Source: Akebia trifoliata (lineage: Eukaryota; Streptophyta; Magnoliopsida; Ranunculales; Lardizabalaceae). From it: DNA of 64,000 bases. A program made the translations under genes and the position numbers. The notes below the pieces were generated by a model. That model did no database searches, was not told where the DNA came from, and saw only the letters and a list, made by a program, of their open reading frames with translations. This document shows positions 21,738-35,183 of the stretch, piece by piece. How positions within the stretch are numbered: position 1 is the first letter of the stretch; every line of letters starts with the position of its first letter. Where the stretch lies: the NCBI GenBank assembly GCA_017979445.1, contig CM030705.1, positions 17,749,040 through 17,813,039 of the forward strand, written 5' to 3'.

Positions 21738-22892
21738 CACCAACCCTTTATCCACTTACCAACCTCCTCAGACCTTGAATATAGAATCCAACACCCAGCT
21801 CTTGCTTGACACAGTCCTTTTTATCCACCCAATCGATCCCAAACCACCTAGTTTCCTTCTCGTTGGGATCACGGTCCCCAATGAAATTCTCACCACTAAT
21901 TATGATCCCTTCGGCTTACCTTCAGAAGAATCCTATTACTTATCACCACCTTGTTATGATGATCTGGCTTTTACCAATTACCTCTTAGTTCAGATGAATC
22001 CAGAAAAACCCTTCACTCTAAAAGATGAGGATCCTTAACTGTGGGTCAAAGAATACAAACTTTCTTTATCTCTTACAATGAATTTAGACATATGACCCAT
22101 GAAGAAAGAGTTTTCAAATAATGTGAACTTAGTATTGATAACTCTACAACCATGGCTAAGAGAGAAGAACCAAGGAAGCCTAGGAAGAAAATAAAGGATC
22201 TAAAAAAGAAGTTCAAGACTGGCAAATTGTTGCAGAATCTCTTGAAGATTGCAATGTCTAGGTCCTACCGATTGGAAGTGCTGTCCCGAATTCTTAGCCT
22301 TTGATCAAGCCTATTGTGGGTGCTTGTCTCTTTTTTTTCATTGTCACGACTCCTTTGATTTAGTTTGAGTATAGTTTTTTTTTTATTGAGTCTATAATGT
22401 TCTATTTTTTTAGGTTGAGTCTAGTTTTTTTTTATTTTTACAGAATTAAGTTAATTTGTCAAATCTGCAATGGTGTCTATCACCCCATCTGATTTTAATA
22501 AAAAAATTTCATTATCCCGAGTGCAGTAACAAATTAACTGATAATTTGGCTTTGGAAGGAGAATCCTCTGACGAGGAACCTTTCTGAACTGATTAAGTCA
22601 CTTGAATAAGAAGATAAATGTCGGGCTCAACCTTTAATAGAAGAAGTAGAGGTCATTAACCTTGGAACAAAAGATAATCTTCAAGAAATTCAGATTGGAA
22701 TGAGCTTATCTCCAGAGAAACACAAGGAGATAATGAACTTACTCAAAAAATTCAAAAACTTGTTCGCATGTTCTTATGAGGATATGTTGGGTGCAAGCTT
22801 GGATATTGTTCAACATTGAATATGTATTCGTCTGATAAAGTAGAAACATTAGTATATGAAACTATAATAAACTTACAAGATCAAAAAAGATG
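21738..22892 (+). pseudogene. Old Ty3/gypsy internal region, right piece
   Basis: An 87-codon open frame at 21775-22038 (ends in TAA) belongs to the linker between gag and pol. At about 22645-22830 the pre-RT region is recognisable (VEVINLGTKDN, then LSPEKHKEIMNLLKKFKNLF), matching the segment that precedes RT in Tat/Athila-type elements, read in frames broken by stops. T-rich tracts at 22370-22440. The element is cut at 22892 by the chromovirus-like insertion and RT proper is not found on the other side. Confidence 0.6.
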
Positions 22893-25800
22893 TGTGATAC
22901 ACCAAGTTTTTAATTCGTATCTCGAAGAAAATTAAATACTGGAATTTTAGGAAAATTCTTAAAGTGAGACATAGGGTAAACTATTTGGATTTCGTTATGT
23001 TGATTTTTAATGAAAACTAACTCTACCATTGGATTCAAAATGGTCAAAAAAACATATTGTAGCCTGTAAGCACGCTCGAATTCAAGTTCGAATGAAAAAG
23101 TTACAGAATCCTTGATTTTCATGTCGAACGAGACCTAAAAAGGTGAATTTCCATTAGAACGAGAATTTATAAAATTCGATTGGACCATTAGGTCCATAAT
23201 GAAAAATTATAAAAAATGGAATATTCATTTACCAATTTCAAAGTCTAGAAAGTCGAAATAGTGCCAACAATCGAAATAAATTAGAAAATACCTATTTTGC
23301 CATCAACCCCTTATAAATAAAAGAACTTAAAGTTATTTTATTTTATTATTCTCTCCAACGAGCTCAAAACCCAGCCGATTAAAACAACAAAGGATTTCAA
23401 CTCCTTCTCATCAAGATCCATTACAAATGAGTCTTAGTTGATCGTCGATGAAAAAGAAGAAGTTACTAATGTCGACAAGCTCTAATTTCCACCATCCTTG
23501 ATCCTAGTTTCCTTTTCTTCTTCATTGTCTCTCACCAAAAACCAATGAGTGGGTTTCGACACACTCCACTCGAGACTTCATTTATTTGGAGGTGGACTCA
23601 GCCTTCATCGTAAAAAGGAAGGTGATCGTCGTCATAAAGATCTTCGCAAAATCGTCGTTTGTTCGCACCTAAGTCCATCTAACCTCGATTTTTGTATTTT
23701 TAATATCGATTTTTGTGCTAACTCTTCACTTCCAACAACCACGACCATTGGTAGGGGACTCTCAATTCCTATTGGTAATAGTAGATTACAAAAATTGTAT
23801 TTAGGATTTTAATAAAAATTTGTGATGTGTTTTAAAATGTAGACTTCTTTTTGTTTATTTCAAATTCACACTAAGACCTTTATGTTTGATATGTTTTATT
23901 GTATTTTAATAATTGATTCGTGAGTGGGTTAATAGATCAAATAATCGATGAAAGAATCCAAAAAATTGATCGAAAATCCAATTTTCACACAGTTTGCCAA
24001 TTCTGACTGCAAGATTGGTGGTGCCACCGCCATAAATAACCTTTTGCCACCACTACTGCCGACAACCCTATTTTTGACATTTTGAATTTTGTGCATTTTT
24101 AGAATCCCGTTTCGATACCATTTGCAATAGTTTTCAATTAAATTGTGAAAAATGAATTTTAAAATTTGAAAATGATTAGTATTAAAGAATTACATTGTTT
24201 TGATAAATGCCAAAAAAAGTAGTTTGTGTTCGAAAATGGAGAAAAGTGTAAATATCGAAAAATTGGGGAAAATGGAAGAAACGATAAAATGTTAGAGTCA
24301 TACCTAAGGGGTGATGTTTGCATTTTACATAGTTGTATTGTGTGTGGGTTGACGAAGGGATATCCAGGGTAATTTATTTTCTAATACATGTTTATTTACA
24401 TTATGTAGTATGAGGCTCAGTTTAATTTTCATACTATTATTTATTTTAGGCTGATGAGCCACTATTGCATGGTAGAAGATTGGATATCCATTCTCAATTT
24501 TGTAATGTTAATTTATCATTTGTTTAAAAAAAATGATAAATATATATGTAGTTATTTTGTGAACTGTTAAAGAGCTTGTGAATACTTGAAAGGATAGTCC
24601 ATCATATCATCCAGAGTGATATATTTTCTTAGGATGTACAGTATGGACAACCAAGCTCATATGTTGTATGGGATGCGCATGAGAGTGGAGTCACAACGTT
24701 TATTCCTTTATATTTTTACTAGTAAACTTATACTATAAAGATGGTCGTACACGAATGGAGATATATAATAGGAATCACATGCACACTTGATACGCATAGA
24801 CGAAGATGATTGGCCAATGATCACTAACAGTCTATAATAGTCAAACGTCTTGACATGTTGAAAAAAGACAAATTGCTTATGATCATGTCAAACGGCCAAC
24901 CTAAACCAGATAAATGGTCCCGCAAGTGTGGTAATGTATCAACTAGGCAAAAAATCAGGAACTAATACTTTATTGTTGAAACATCATGTTCCGACAAGGA
25001 ACGATCCAGTCGTAGAATCCCAACTCTCTAATTCCACTACTTTACCATTGTCTATTATGTATCTACTACTCTATTTTTAATTATAAAATGAAAAACATGT
25101 TTACTGTTTCGATGTTATCAATTAGAATTGAATAAAAAGGAAATATTATATTATAAGTAATGTTGCTCATTATAATGTGAATTTTAACTATTTAGTTATT
25201 TATCCCTGGCTATATGTACCAGTTGTAGACACCCCAATTTGAACGGGCCCCCACTCGAAAGGGTCCAAAAATATCGATTTTTCAACAAAATTTCTTAACG
25301 GGCCTCTAAGGCCCAATAAACAAAATACGACATTTTAATCGATTTGGAGGATTCTAAGACCTCCTAAAGGCCTAGTGGACCTACCCAAAAAGATTTGGTG
25401 TACCCCCACTTTCACCGCTCCTCTCCTTAAATAAAAAATACTAGATTTTTTATAAAACTTGCTGACAAGCCTAAAAAGCCCAATTCGTCAACATGTGACA
25501 CTTTCATCGATTTAAGGTCTCTAAAACCCCCTAAAGTTTTAAGGGATCCATCAAATGAAACTTGGGACCTCCCCCATCTTCCTTACTTTTCACCGCTCCA
25601 CTCTCAAAATTGGATTACCCCAAGCCCACCTAAAGCCTATAAGCCCTCAACTCTCCAAAAATGAATTTCTCACTTTATCCCCTAACCTAAGTCCAATCTC
25701 ACACCACCTAAAACCTAAAAACATACCCACTCTCAAAAACCCAATCCAAAATAATCCTAACCCATTCCAAATAACCCAAAACCCTTCCTAAAACCCAAGC

Positions 25801-27844
25801 TCAATACACTAAAGCCCACAAACCATTATCCATATCCAATCCACCTCAATACCCATAACCCTAACCCACAAACCATTATCCACATCAACCAACCACCATT
25901 TTGATCATAAAAAATGACACATGTCATCACCCCATCTCAACCCCTCATCTACCTACCCCCATCACCTTTATCTAACAATCTATCTACCCACATCACCTCT
26001 CTCCAAAAATCACCTCAATCCATACCCTTCCATAACCTACCCACCTCACCTTTCTCTAACACAACCAACCACCCACCACATCACAACCCATATCCCCTAC
26101 ACCCTAATCCATCACCTTTCTCTAAACACTCCACCAACTCACATCACAACGCACACCTCCCCTCATCATCACTTACAATCTATTTTTACAAACCAAACCT
26201 ACACCCCTCATCTCCAATCTAACATTCCTTTTCTCTAATCAATCCATCTAAATCACCTCATCTCCCCATCCTTTTAACACATGTCATCATCTCCTTAATC
26301 CTTCCAAAAACTCAAATACATAACTCCTTAAACAACCCATTCTCCTAATCTAAACATCCCACCTCTTTAACAAATCTAACACTCCATCAACACATCACTC
26401 CCTTACACCCCTATTCTTTTAAACCAAACACCCATCATTTCACCTCACCAAATACTCCACCCAAATGGATTGGGTAGGATCCAAACCATTTGGATCAAAT
26501 ATCACCCATTTACCCTCATTACACTACTACCCTCATTCTAACTCTAAATTTCATACCCCCATATTCAAAACTCATGCCATTATCTACTCTCTCAACACTT
26601 CACCCCATTATATCCCTAAAGTATCCTCCCAACACGTATAAATACGTCCTTCATTTCTCAAATCAAACCCTACCAAGTCTCACACTAAAAAATTCAACTC
26701 AACTCTCCCATCATCTCTTCTCAACTCCCTCACTTTATATATTCAAAAGGTTACATTTTTATAAAGTACTAAAGACTCAAGAAGACTCAAAAAGAAAAAA
26801 AAGAACCATTTGAAATTTCAAGGTGGGTCAAAGGATACACCCCCCTCTCTCTACCCTCTCCATGTCCCTCTTCTACTATCCCATTCCTCTCTTTAATTTT
26901 TATTCTTAGAGAAACTTAGGATGTAATGTTCCCCTTCCCCTATCTCCGGTAGATTGGACTTCAGTTCGGTTGAAAGAATAGGGATTGTAACCATTTTCAA
27001 AATAAAATTGATTTTTTAAACCTCTTAAATCTTTTTGAGACAATCGATTTTTGGGTCCTTCTCAACTCATAAGAATGGATCCATAATCATCGTCAACATT
27101 TTTCAAAAGCACATGTAGTTGCCAAAGCTAAGCATTTATAAGGATCATCCCCTTCAATTGGATAATCCTATAATCGAGTAAAAAATAAATCCCTACTTAG
27201 GGTACAAGTTATTGACACATGACACTTTACTTTATTTTGCATTTTTAATCGAAATGACAGAGTTGAGTTGAGGTTACCACCACTTGGTAGGGAGAAAAGG
27301 GTGCCTAACACTTTCCATTTTCTCTAATCAAGCTACTTACCCCGATCTCAAGATTAGATTGGTACCTTATCTATCGAGAGTCACTATATGCCAAAAATTG
27401 TACTATTTTAAAAAATTTACATTCCGGGTGATCATTCACACCCACTTACAATATGAATGGTGGCGACTCCAAACCTTAGTAGATGTGATACTCATAATCA
27501 AGAATCACGTATCTACACCAGTTAATCGTAGTTTATCTTGTAAAATCATGCATGTATTGAAAAGATTGAGAATGCTTATTCGTTCATGTTAAAAGATGTT
27601 ATTAATGGGAATATTTTGTTTACCTATTGGAAAATCATTGTTACTTACTCTTTCCTTCCTTTTTTTTTTAGTTTCAGAGCCTGCAGTTATCGAATTGGGT
27701 GTGGAGTTGGTGGGTAAGGAATACCTGGTTGGCCATATAAATGATCAGAGTTTGTTACCTGGTGATCATTAGGGCTATATGTAGTAGTGTCAATCCCTGT
27801 AGGTTGTACATAGATTCTAGGTTGAGTATTAGGTTCATGTTAGA
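22893..27844 (+). repeat. 5' LTR of the chromovirus-like element, split by a solo LTR
   Basis: Homologous to 29142-31622. Interrupted at 25219-27522 by the 2.3 kb solo LTR and its CCAGT duplication; sequence flows on without loss (left flank ends ...TGTACCAGT, right resumes TAATCG). About 155 bp at 23822-23977 are absent from the 3' copy. Similarity to the 3' copy stops at 27844, where a deletion joins to the internal remnant. The open frame at 23549-23812 lies within the LTR and is not considered a gene. Confidence 0.8.
25224..27517 (+). repeat. Solo LTR, 2294 bp (Tat-type), nested in the chromovirus LTR
   Basis: Starts TGTAGACACC, ends TATCTACA, flanked by CCAGT at 25219-25223 and 27518-27522. 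Shares several phrases with the 487 element's LTR (ACACATGTCATCA, CCATTTGGATCAAA), so it is a distant relative. TATAAATA box at 26637-26644. Hairpin GAGAAAA(GG)/(CC)ATTTTCTC around GTGCCTAACAC (27292-27324), then ATCATTCA/TGAATGGT followed by TGGCGACTCC (27431-27470). Confidence 0.93.
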
Positions 27845-28737
27845 TAAAGGCCTTGTGAAGAAAGAATAAGGTTTTTGGGAGATTATTTAGGAACTTATAA
27901 AACATAGGTGTACAATCTGAAATTGAAAATTGATACGTGACAAAAATGAACGAGTATTTAGAGGTAAACTTGATGTATAAAAATGCATTTCTATAGAAGA
28001 TGTAAGAGATAAATTTATGAATAGTGGAGCATGTTGGATTTAACGATTGCATAAGTTAAAAATATTGTTAATAAGATAAAATTGCAGTATATAAGAGTTA
28101 GATAAAGAAGGTAGTTTTGAAAGTAATGTATGTATTAATAAAAGGTTGATGATAACGTGTGTTATGTTAATTAATGAGTATGTTTTAAGTGTTAGATTGT
28201 TATAAAGTATGAGAAGATGAATGCAATTTGTAAGGCTGCTAATGTGACTATGTAGCATGTAAAAGTATGTGTAATAATTGATATTATATATGGTTTAGTT
28301 GAGGAATTGGTGAAGTTTGAGAAGTGTAACACACAGTTTTGAAGAAGCATGTAGTATGTAAAAAAAAAGAGATTTAATAGAGTATAAGTTAGGAGGTGGT
28401 GGATGTCAATGTAAGATGTGAGAAAGAATAATTTTGTGACAATATGGTATTAATGGTGATTTAAGGGAGTTGTGAAATGTAGATGAAGAAGTTAAGATCG
28501 TAATAAAATAAGGTGACTGTTATGGTTGCAAAAGGTAAGATAGCAATAGTATGCTTATGAGTTGAAGTTCATGTAAGATAGTTATGAGATTTGTAAAGGT
28601 TAATTATGGTAATATTAGTATGGGATGATAAGTGAAAATATGTGTGAAATGGGTAAGATAAAGTTAAATGAATAAGGTTTAATTGATATTTAAGTAGTAA
28701 TTAGTAAAATTGTGATTTTGGGGGTAGAGTAAGAAAG
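27845..28737 (+). other. AT-rich internal remnant of the chromovirus-like element
   Basis: About 890 bp rich in A, T and G, with no recognisable domain on either strand. The two minus-strand open frames at 27840-28258 have no familiar motifs. Confidence 0.4.
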
Positions 28738-29141
28738 TGTGTGGCATACAGATTGTGGGACCATTGAGGTAGTTGAATAGATAGGGTCGGTGGCTAACAG
28801 ATTGATTCTACCATCGCAACTTGATTAGGTTCACAATGTGTTCCATGTGTCCATGTTGAAGAAGTACTTGTCAGATTCTTCACATGTGATCGAGTTACGG
28901 GAATTAGAGGTAGACAAAGATATGTCCCACGAGGAAGGTGCAATGTAGATACTCGACAAGAGAGTAAATCAACTTAGATCTAAATATATTCCTGTAGTCA
29001 AGGTATCGTGGAGACACCACAACATGAAAAAAAATTACATAGGAATAAGAGGTAGAGATGCATACTAAGTATCTAGAACTATTTCGAGATTAAGGTATGA
29101 TTTCAATTGTGATGACAAAATTTTTATTAAAGGGAAAAAAT
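28738..29141 (+). pseudogene. Chromovirus integrase C-terminal remnant and PPT
   Basis: Read across frames, residues LPSQLD, VHNVFHVSMLKKYLSDSSHVI and the following ILDKRV...LRSK match the conserved end of chromovirus integrases (VHNVFHVSMLRKY-type block). Stops and small indels are present. The A/G-rich AAAGGGAAAAAA at 29130-29141 immediately before the 3' LTR is the likely PPT. Confidence 0.75.
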
Positions 29142-31622
29142 GTAATACCCCAAGTTTTTAATTCGTATCTCGAGAAAATCAAATAGTGGAATTTTAGGAA
29201 ACTTCTAAAAATGGGACTTAGGATAAAATTTTTGAATTTTGTTATGTTCATTTTTAATGAAAAGTAACTTCACCTTTAGATTCAAAATGGTCAAAAAACA
29301 TACTTTAGTTTGTAAGCAGGCTCGAATTCAAGCTCGGATGAAAAAGTTATAAAATCCTCGATTTTCATGCTAATCGAGATTTAAAAAGGTGAATTTTCGT
29401 TAGAACGAGAATTTGTAGATTTCAATCGCACCATTAAGTTCACAACAAAAAATTATAAAAAATAGAATATTCATTCGTCAATTTTATAGTCCGAAAATTC
29501 AAAATACCACCAACAATATAAACAAATTAGAAAATACCCATTTTGCCCTCAAGCCCTTATAAATAAAATAACTTAAAGTTATTTTATTTCATTCTTCTCT
29601 TCAACAAGTCCAGCCGATTAAAACAACCAAGAGTCAACCCCTTCTTATCAAAATCCATCATGAATGAGTCCTAGTTGATTGTCGATGAAGAAGAAAAAAT
29701 TGTCAGCATCGACGAACTCTATGTTTCCACTATCCTTGATCCTAATTTTCATTTCTTCTTCTCCGTCTCTCATCAAAAATCAACGAGTGAGTTTCGACAC
29801 ACTCCACTAGAGGCTTCATCTATTTGGTGGTGGACTCGTCTTCTATCATAGAAGGAAAGGTGAGCACCGTCATCAAGATTTTCGTAAAACCATCGTTTGT
29901 TCACACCCAAGTCCATCCAACCTCGATTTTTATGTTTTCAGCCTCGATTTTTGTACTAGCTCTTCACTTTCGACAACCACGATCATTGATAGGGGACTCT
30001 CAATTCTTATTGGTAATCGTAGATGACAAAAATTATATTTAAGATTTTTAACGAAAATTTGTGAATTGTCGAAAATCCAATTTTTGCGCAATCTATTAGT
30101 TATGGCGGTGCTACCGTTAGAAACAACCTTCTGCCACCGTTAGCTAACGACAATCCTATTTTTGACATTTTGATTTTCGTGCATTTTCGAAACCCCGTTT
30201 AGATACTATTTGCAATAGTTTTCAATTAAATTGTGAAAAATAAATTTGAAAATTTGAAAATGATTAGTATATAAGAAATTACACTATTTTGATAAATGCC
30301 GAAAGAAGTAGTTTGTGTTTGAAAATGGCGAAAAGTGTAAATATCGAAAAATGGGATAAACGGTAAAATGTTAGAGTCACACTTGAGGGGTGATGTCTGC
30401 ATTTTACATGGTTGTGTTGTGTGTGAGTTGACGAACATATATCAAGGGTAATTTACTTTCGGATGCATGTTTATTTTCTTTCTATAGTACGAGATGCAGT
30501 TTAATTTCTGTACTGTTATTTATTTTAGGCCGGTGGGTCTAGATATCCATTTTTAATTCTGTACTGTTAATTTTTCATTTATTTTCAAAGAAAAATGATA
30601 AATATATATATGTAACTATTTTGTGAACTGTTAAAGAGCTTGTGAATATCTGAAAGGATAGCTCATCATATCATCCAGAGTAACATATTTTCTTAGGATG
30701 TACAGTAGGGACAACCAAGCTCATACGTGGTATGGGACGCGTATAAGAGTGGAATTACAACTAGAATCTAGGTTTATTCATTTTTATCTTCACCAGTGAA
30801 CTTGTACTGTAAAGGTGGTCATACACGAATAGGAATGTATAATGGAAATCACATACACACTTGATAGGCATAGACGAAGATGATTGGTCAATAATCACTA
30901 ATAGTCTATAATAGTCAAACATCTTAACATGTTGAAAAGAAACTCATTGCTTACAGTCACGTCAAACGGTCAGCTTAAACCGGATAAATGATCTCGCAAG
31001 TGTAGTAATGCATCGATCAGCCACAAATTTAGGGACTAATACTTTATTGTTAGAACATCATGTTCAAATAGGGAACGATCCAGTCATAGAATTCCAACTC
31101 TCTAATTTCACTACTCTACCATTGTGTATTATGTATCTACTGTTGTTTTATTTTGAATTATAAAATGAAAAACATATTTACTGTTTCAATGTTATCAATT
31201 AGAATTAGATAAAAATGAAATGTTATATTATAAGTACTACTACTCGTTGTAATGTGAATTTTAACTGTTTAGTTGCTCATCCCTGATTATAATATATGCT
31301 AGTTAATCGTAATTTATCTTATAAAATCATGCATGTATTGAAATGATTGAGAATGCTTACTTGTTCATGCCAAGAGAGGTTATTAATGGGAATTGTTTGT
31401 TTACCTACTAGGTAACCATTGTTACTTACCATTTTCTTCCTTTTTTTTGTTTCAAAACCTACAGTTACTGAGGTGGGTGTGGAACCGACGGGTGAGGAGT
31501 ACCTGGTTGGTCATATAGGTGACCATAGTTTACTACCTGGTAAACACTGGGGCTATATCTAGCAGCGTTAGCCCATGTAAGTTGTACATAGATTTTGGGT
31601 TGAGTGTTAGGTTCATGTTAGA
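29142..31622 (+). repeat. 3' LTR of the chromovirus-like element
   Basis: Starts TGTAATACCCC. Homologous to 22893-27844 after removing the nested solo LTR. The true LTR end may lie further right, up to about 31877, because the 5' copy is deleted beyond this point. Confidence 0.75.
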
Positions 31623-31879
31623 GGGAGTATATTTTTTTAAATCATGTATATTGTTACATCTTACGCACTCTGATCTATTTTACGTTGTTCAATGTAATTA
31701 GGTTGCCGTTGTTATCTTATATTTATATATACATGATTTGTTATATTAGTTTATAAGATTTTTGAATACCTTAGAAAGCTAACATAAACGAAGGAAACCA
31801 TTCTGAAGTCTCGGGGCACCATCTAGTACCTCGAGATCTGGCATGGGGATTTGTGTTAGCGTTCAGGGAGCGCACAAGA

Positions 31880-33595
31880 GAAAATATAGGAAAGTTATAG
31901 GGGTGAAATGTAAAGAAAGTCAAATGGGTGCCATAAAACTATAGCTTAATGGGGGTAAAAGTGAAAAAAATAAATTTGAAAAGGTATTATTAAAGAATTT
32001 TGAGATTAAAAGGGTAAAAGATGAAAAACAATGAAGAAGATTTAAAAAAGTAAAGAGAAAATATAGTAAAGTTGGAATGAGTAAAGAATAAAGGAAATAA
32101 AGTGGGCCCTACTGTTGTAATTAAAATTTCTTGAGGTTAAGAAGAAAAAAATAAAAAATAATAAAATGGGTTAAATAGGACATATAATAAAGTTCGAAGG
32201 GGTGAAGAGGAAAGAAAAAAAAAATTGGTGTAGGTTTGATGCGACATTTGTCCTACCACAAAACTGTAGTTGAAGGGACATTTATCCCAACGCAAAAAAC
32301 ATAAAAATGTAGCAACTCAATTGTGTTTTATTATATATACTAGAGTTCAACTATAGTTACAACATGAGCATCCTCTATTGAGTTAAGGGGGCAAAAGAAA
32401 AAATAATAAATGAGGAGGGGTATTGTTATTAAAAAAAATTGAGATTAAAGGGGTAAAAGATGAAAAATAATAAAGTGGATTAAAGGGATAATAGTGGAAA
32501 TATAGTAAAGTTAGGGGAGGTGAATAATAAATTAAATAAAGTGGGTCCCAAGAAATTATAGTTTGATAGAAGGGGTATTATTAAAAAAAATGAGATTAAA
32601 AGGGTAAGAGATGAAAAATAATAAAATGAATTAAAGAAGTAAAAGAGAAAATATAGTAAAGTTAGGGGGGGGCGTCCTCTTTCGAGTTACGGGAGTAAAA
32701 ATAAAAAAAATAGAGTTGGAGGGATATTATTAAAAAAAATTGAGTTTAAAGTGGTAAAAGATGAAAAATAATAAAGTAGATTAAATGGGTAGAAGAGAAA
32801 ATATAGTAAAATTAGAAAAGTGAAGAATAAAGAAAATAAAGTAGGTCCTATGACACTATAGCTTGCTAGGATATTTAACCCACAAATTATAATTAATGAG
32901 AGGTTTGTTCTAGTTGGATTTTTATCCGAAAACACTGTAATTAATTGGACATTTGTGTCATACACAATTATTCCAACTCAGTTGTGTTTTATTATATATA
33001 TATTTATATTCTAGAGTTTACCCGTGCCTACACACAGGCATCCTCGTTCAAGTTAAAGAAGTAAAACCGAAAAAAAAAGAAGTTAGAAGGGTATTATTAT
33101 AAAATAAAATTGAGGTAAAAGATGAAAAACAATAAAATGGATTAAATGGGTAATAGAGGAAATATAGTAAAGTTATGGGAGGTGAAGAATAAAATTAAAT
33201 AAAGTGGGTCCCAAGAAACTATAGCTTGATAGAAATGGTATTATTAAAAAAAATGATATTAAAGGGGGTAAGAGATGAAAAATAATAAATTTGATTATAG
33301 GGGTAAAAGAGAAAATATACTAAAGTTAGATAATGGGACATCATCTTTTGATTTAAGGGGTAAAAATGGAAAAAATAAAATTTGAGGGATATTATTAAAA
33401 TAAATTAAGATTAAAAGGGTAAAAGATAAAAAATAGATTAAAGGGACAAAAGCGAAAATATAATAAAATTAGAGGCGATCAAGAATAAAGGAAATAAAGT
33501 GGGTCCCATCCATGACATTATAGCTTAATGGAAGGTTTAACTCACAGCATTGTAATTGATTGGACGTTTGTGTCACACACAATTGTTCCAACTCA
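31880..33595 (+). repeat. Degenerate AT-rich minisatellite
   Basis: Recurring phrases such as GTAAAAGATGAAAAATAATAA, AGAGAAAATATAGTAAAGTT, GGGTATTATTAAAAAAA and AATAAAGTGGGTCCCA, arranged in blocks of roughly 100-130 bp. A longer phrase TTGTGTTTTATTATATATA followed by an AGAGTT and GCATCCTC motif appears near 32322 and 32989, suggesting a higher-order period of about 670 bp. No coding. Confidence 0.7.
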
Positions 33596-33897
33596 GTAGT
33601 GTTCATTTGTCAAATTTCTAAGCAAAGTGTTTTGTCTATGTAGGCAAAAATTTTTAGAATGGGCTAATGTTTTGTGTGGATGATCTCTTTGGTGAAGAGA
33701 CCATCCTCCCAAAAGATCAATCCATCTGAAATTTCTAACCCTAATTTATAAGTTGAAGAATTGTGGACTGTCAATTTGTAACAGTTAATTTGTAACCATT
33801 TTTCATGTGGTTAGAAGTTTCAGAATGGGTTCATTTTTTGTGAGGATGATCTCTATGGTCCAGGATTTTGGCTAGAAATTTGGGTATTGAACCCGAC

Positions 33898-33980
<83 letters not shown>

Positions 33981-34721
33981 GCAATTCATGGGACAATAAT
34001 TGTGACAAAATCTATGTTAATAGTTTTTTATAATCCACTTTTTATGGGGTAAGAAGTTTCAGAATGGGTTGATTTTTGGTGAGGATGATCTCTATGGTGA
34101 AGAGATCATCCTTACCAAACATCAGCTCATTCCGAAAACTTCTAACCCCAATTTACAAGTTGAAGAATCGTGGACCGTCAATTATTTTGTAAACCACTTT
34201 TGATGGGGTTACAAGTTTCAAAATGAGCTGATTTTTGGCGAGGATAATCTCTATGGTGATTAAACCCAAGAAAAATGAATACAAACTAATGGTTAAAAAT
34301 TGACGATCCATGTTTCTTCAACTTATAAACTAGGGTTAGAAATTTCAGAATGGGTTGATTTTTTGTGAAGATGGTATCCTCAACAAAGAGATTTCTTGGA
34401 CACAGTTTTGTCTTATATGGGATAAAAATTTGGAATAGGCTGATTTTTTGTGAGAATGATATCTATGGTCAGGAGAGCCCAATCTAAAACTTCTAACCCT
34501 ATGAAAAATGGTTACAAACTTGCAGTTAAAATTGACGGTCCATGTTTCTTCAACTTATAAACTAGGGTTAGAAATTTCAGAATGGGCTGATTTTTTTTTT
34601 TTTTTGTGAGGATGGTCTCCTCACCACAGAGATCATCCTCACAGAAAATCAGTCAATTCTAGAAATGTTAGACCATACAAGACAAAACATTTTGTCTAAG
34701 AATTTGGCAAATGAACGCTAC
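33596..34721 (+). mobile_element. Compound fold-back element with about 45-bp terminal inverted repeats
   Basis: Left end GTAGTGTTCATTTGTCAAAT and right end, ATTTGGCAAATGAACGCTAC, are inverted copies, continuing to about 45 bp. Inside are several internal palindromes built from the phrase AGAATGGG(C/T)TGATTTTT...GAGGATGATCTCTATGGTG and its complement, and a long (TA)n tract. Likely a non-autonomous DNA element with another nested into it. Confidence 0.6.
33900..33977. repeat. (TA)n microsatellite, about 39 repeats
   Basis: Uninterrupted alternating TA. Probably the expanded insertion site of a fold-back element, since shorter TA runs border the neighbouring elements too. Confidence 0.95.
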
Positions 34722-34729
34722 CACATATA

Positions 34730-34812
34730 TAGGGGAAGCATTTGGAGGCCCTAAAGAGAGCCAAACATTTTTCAAAATAGGGGATGGAAGTTTCAGAATG
34801 AGCTATTATATA
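34730..34812 (+). mobile_element. Truncated fold-back element (same family as 60509-60826)
   Basis: GGGGAAGCATTTGGAGGCCC and AAAGAGAGCCAAACATTTTT match the reverse complement of the right end of the 60509-60826 element. Only one end is present; TA runs flank it. Confidence 0.55.
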
Positions 34813-34814
34813 TA

Positions 34815-35165
34815 GGGTCAGGTTCAAGGGACATATGGGAAAACATATGTAAAAACAATGTAACATTAATAAATTTCCAAAATATGGGTTAGAAATTTCG
34901 GATTGAGCTGATTTTTTGTGAGGATGATCTCTATGATGGGAAGATCATCCGGAAAAAAAAAATCAGTCTAATCTGAAACTTCTAACCCCATTAAAAGTGA
35001 TTTAGACTGTGGACCGTCGATTTTTTGCCAATTTTTGTCAATAATTTGTAAATCACTTTTGATGGATTTAAAAGTTTCCGATTGAGCTGATTTTTTGTAA
35101 GGATGATCTTCTCATCATAGTGACCATCCTCACAAAAAATCAGCTCAATCCAAAACCTCTAACCC
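34815..35165 (+). mobile_element. Fold-back element, right end missing
   Basis: Begins GGGTCAGGTTCAAGGGACAT after TATATA and contains the internal palindromes shared by the next three elements. It ends at a TA run without its own right terminal repeat. Confidence 0.6.
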
Positions 35166-35183
35166 ATATATATATATATATAT

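Larger units (their letters stand above)
22893..31877 (+). mobile_element. Chromovirus-like Ty3/gypsy element, internally deleted
   Basis: Two related long repeats (22893-27844 and 29142-31622 or beyond) flank only about 1.3 kb of internal DNA, whose right end encodes integrase C-terminal residues. PBS, gag and most of pol are missing. LTRs begin TGTGATACACC and TGTAATACCCC and differ at roughly 15-20% of positions by eye, so the element is old. The right boundary is uncertain; 31877 (GCGCACA) is a plausible end, and no convincing target duplication was found (AGATG on the left). Confidence 0.75.

Noticed and set aside
23549..23812. 87-codon ORF
   Set aside because: Lies in the chromovirus LTR and is broken in the homologous 3' LTR.
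25914..26238. Overlapping proline/serine/histidine-rich ORFs
   Set aside because: Low-complexity C/A-rich U3 of a solo LTR, open in two frames at once.
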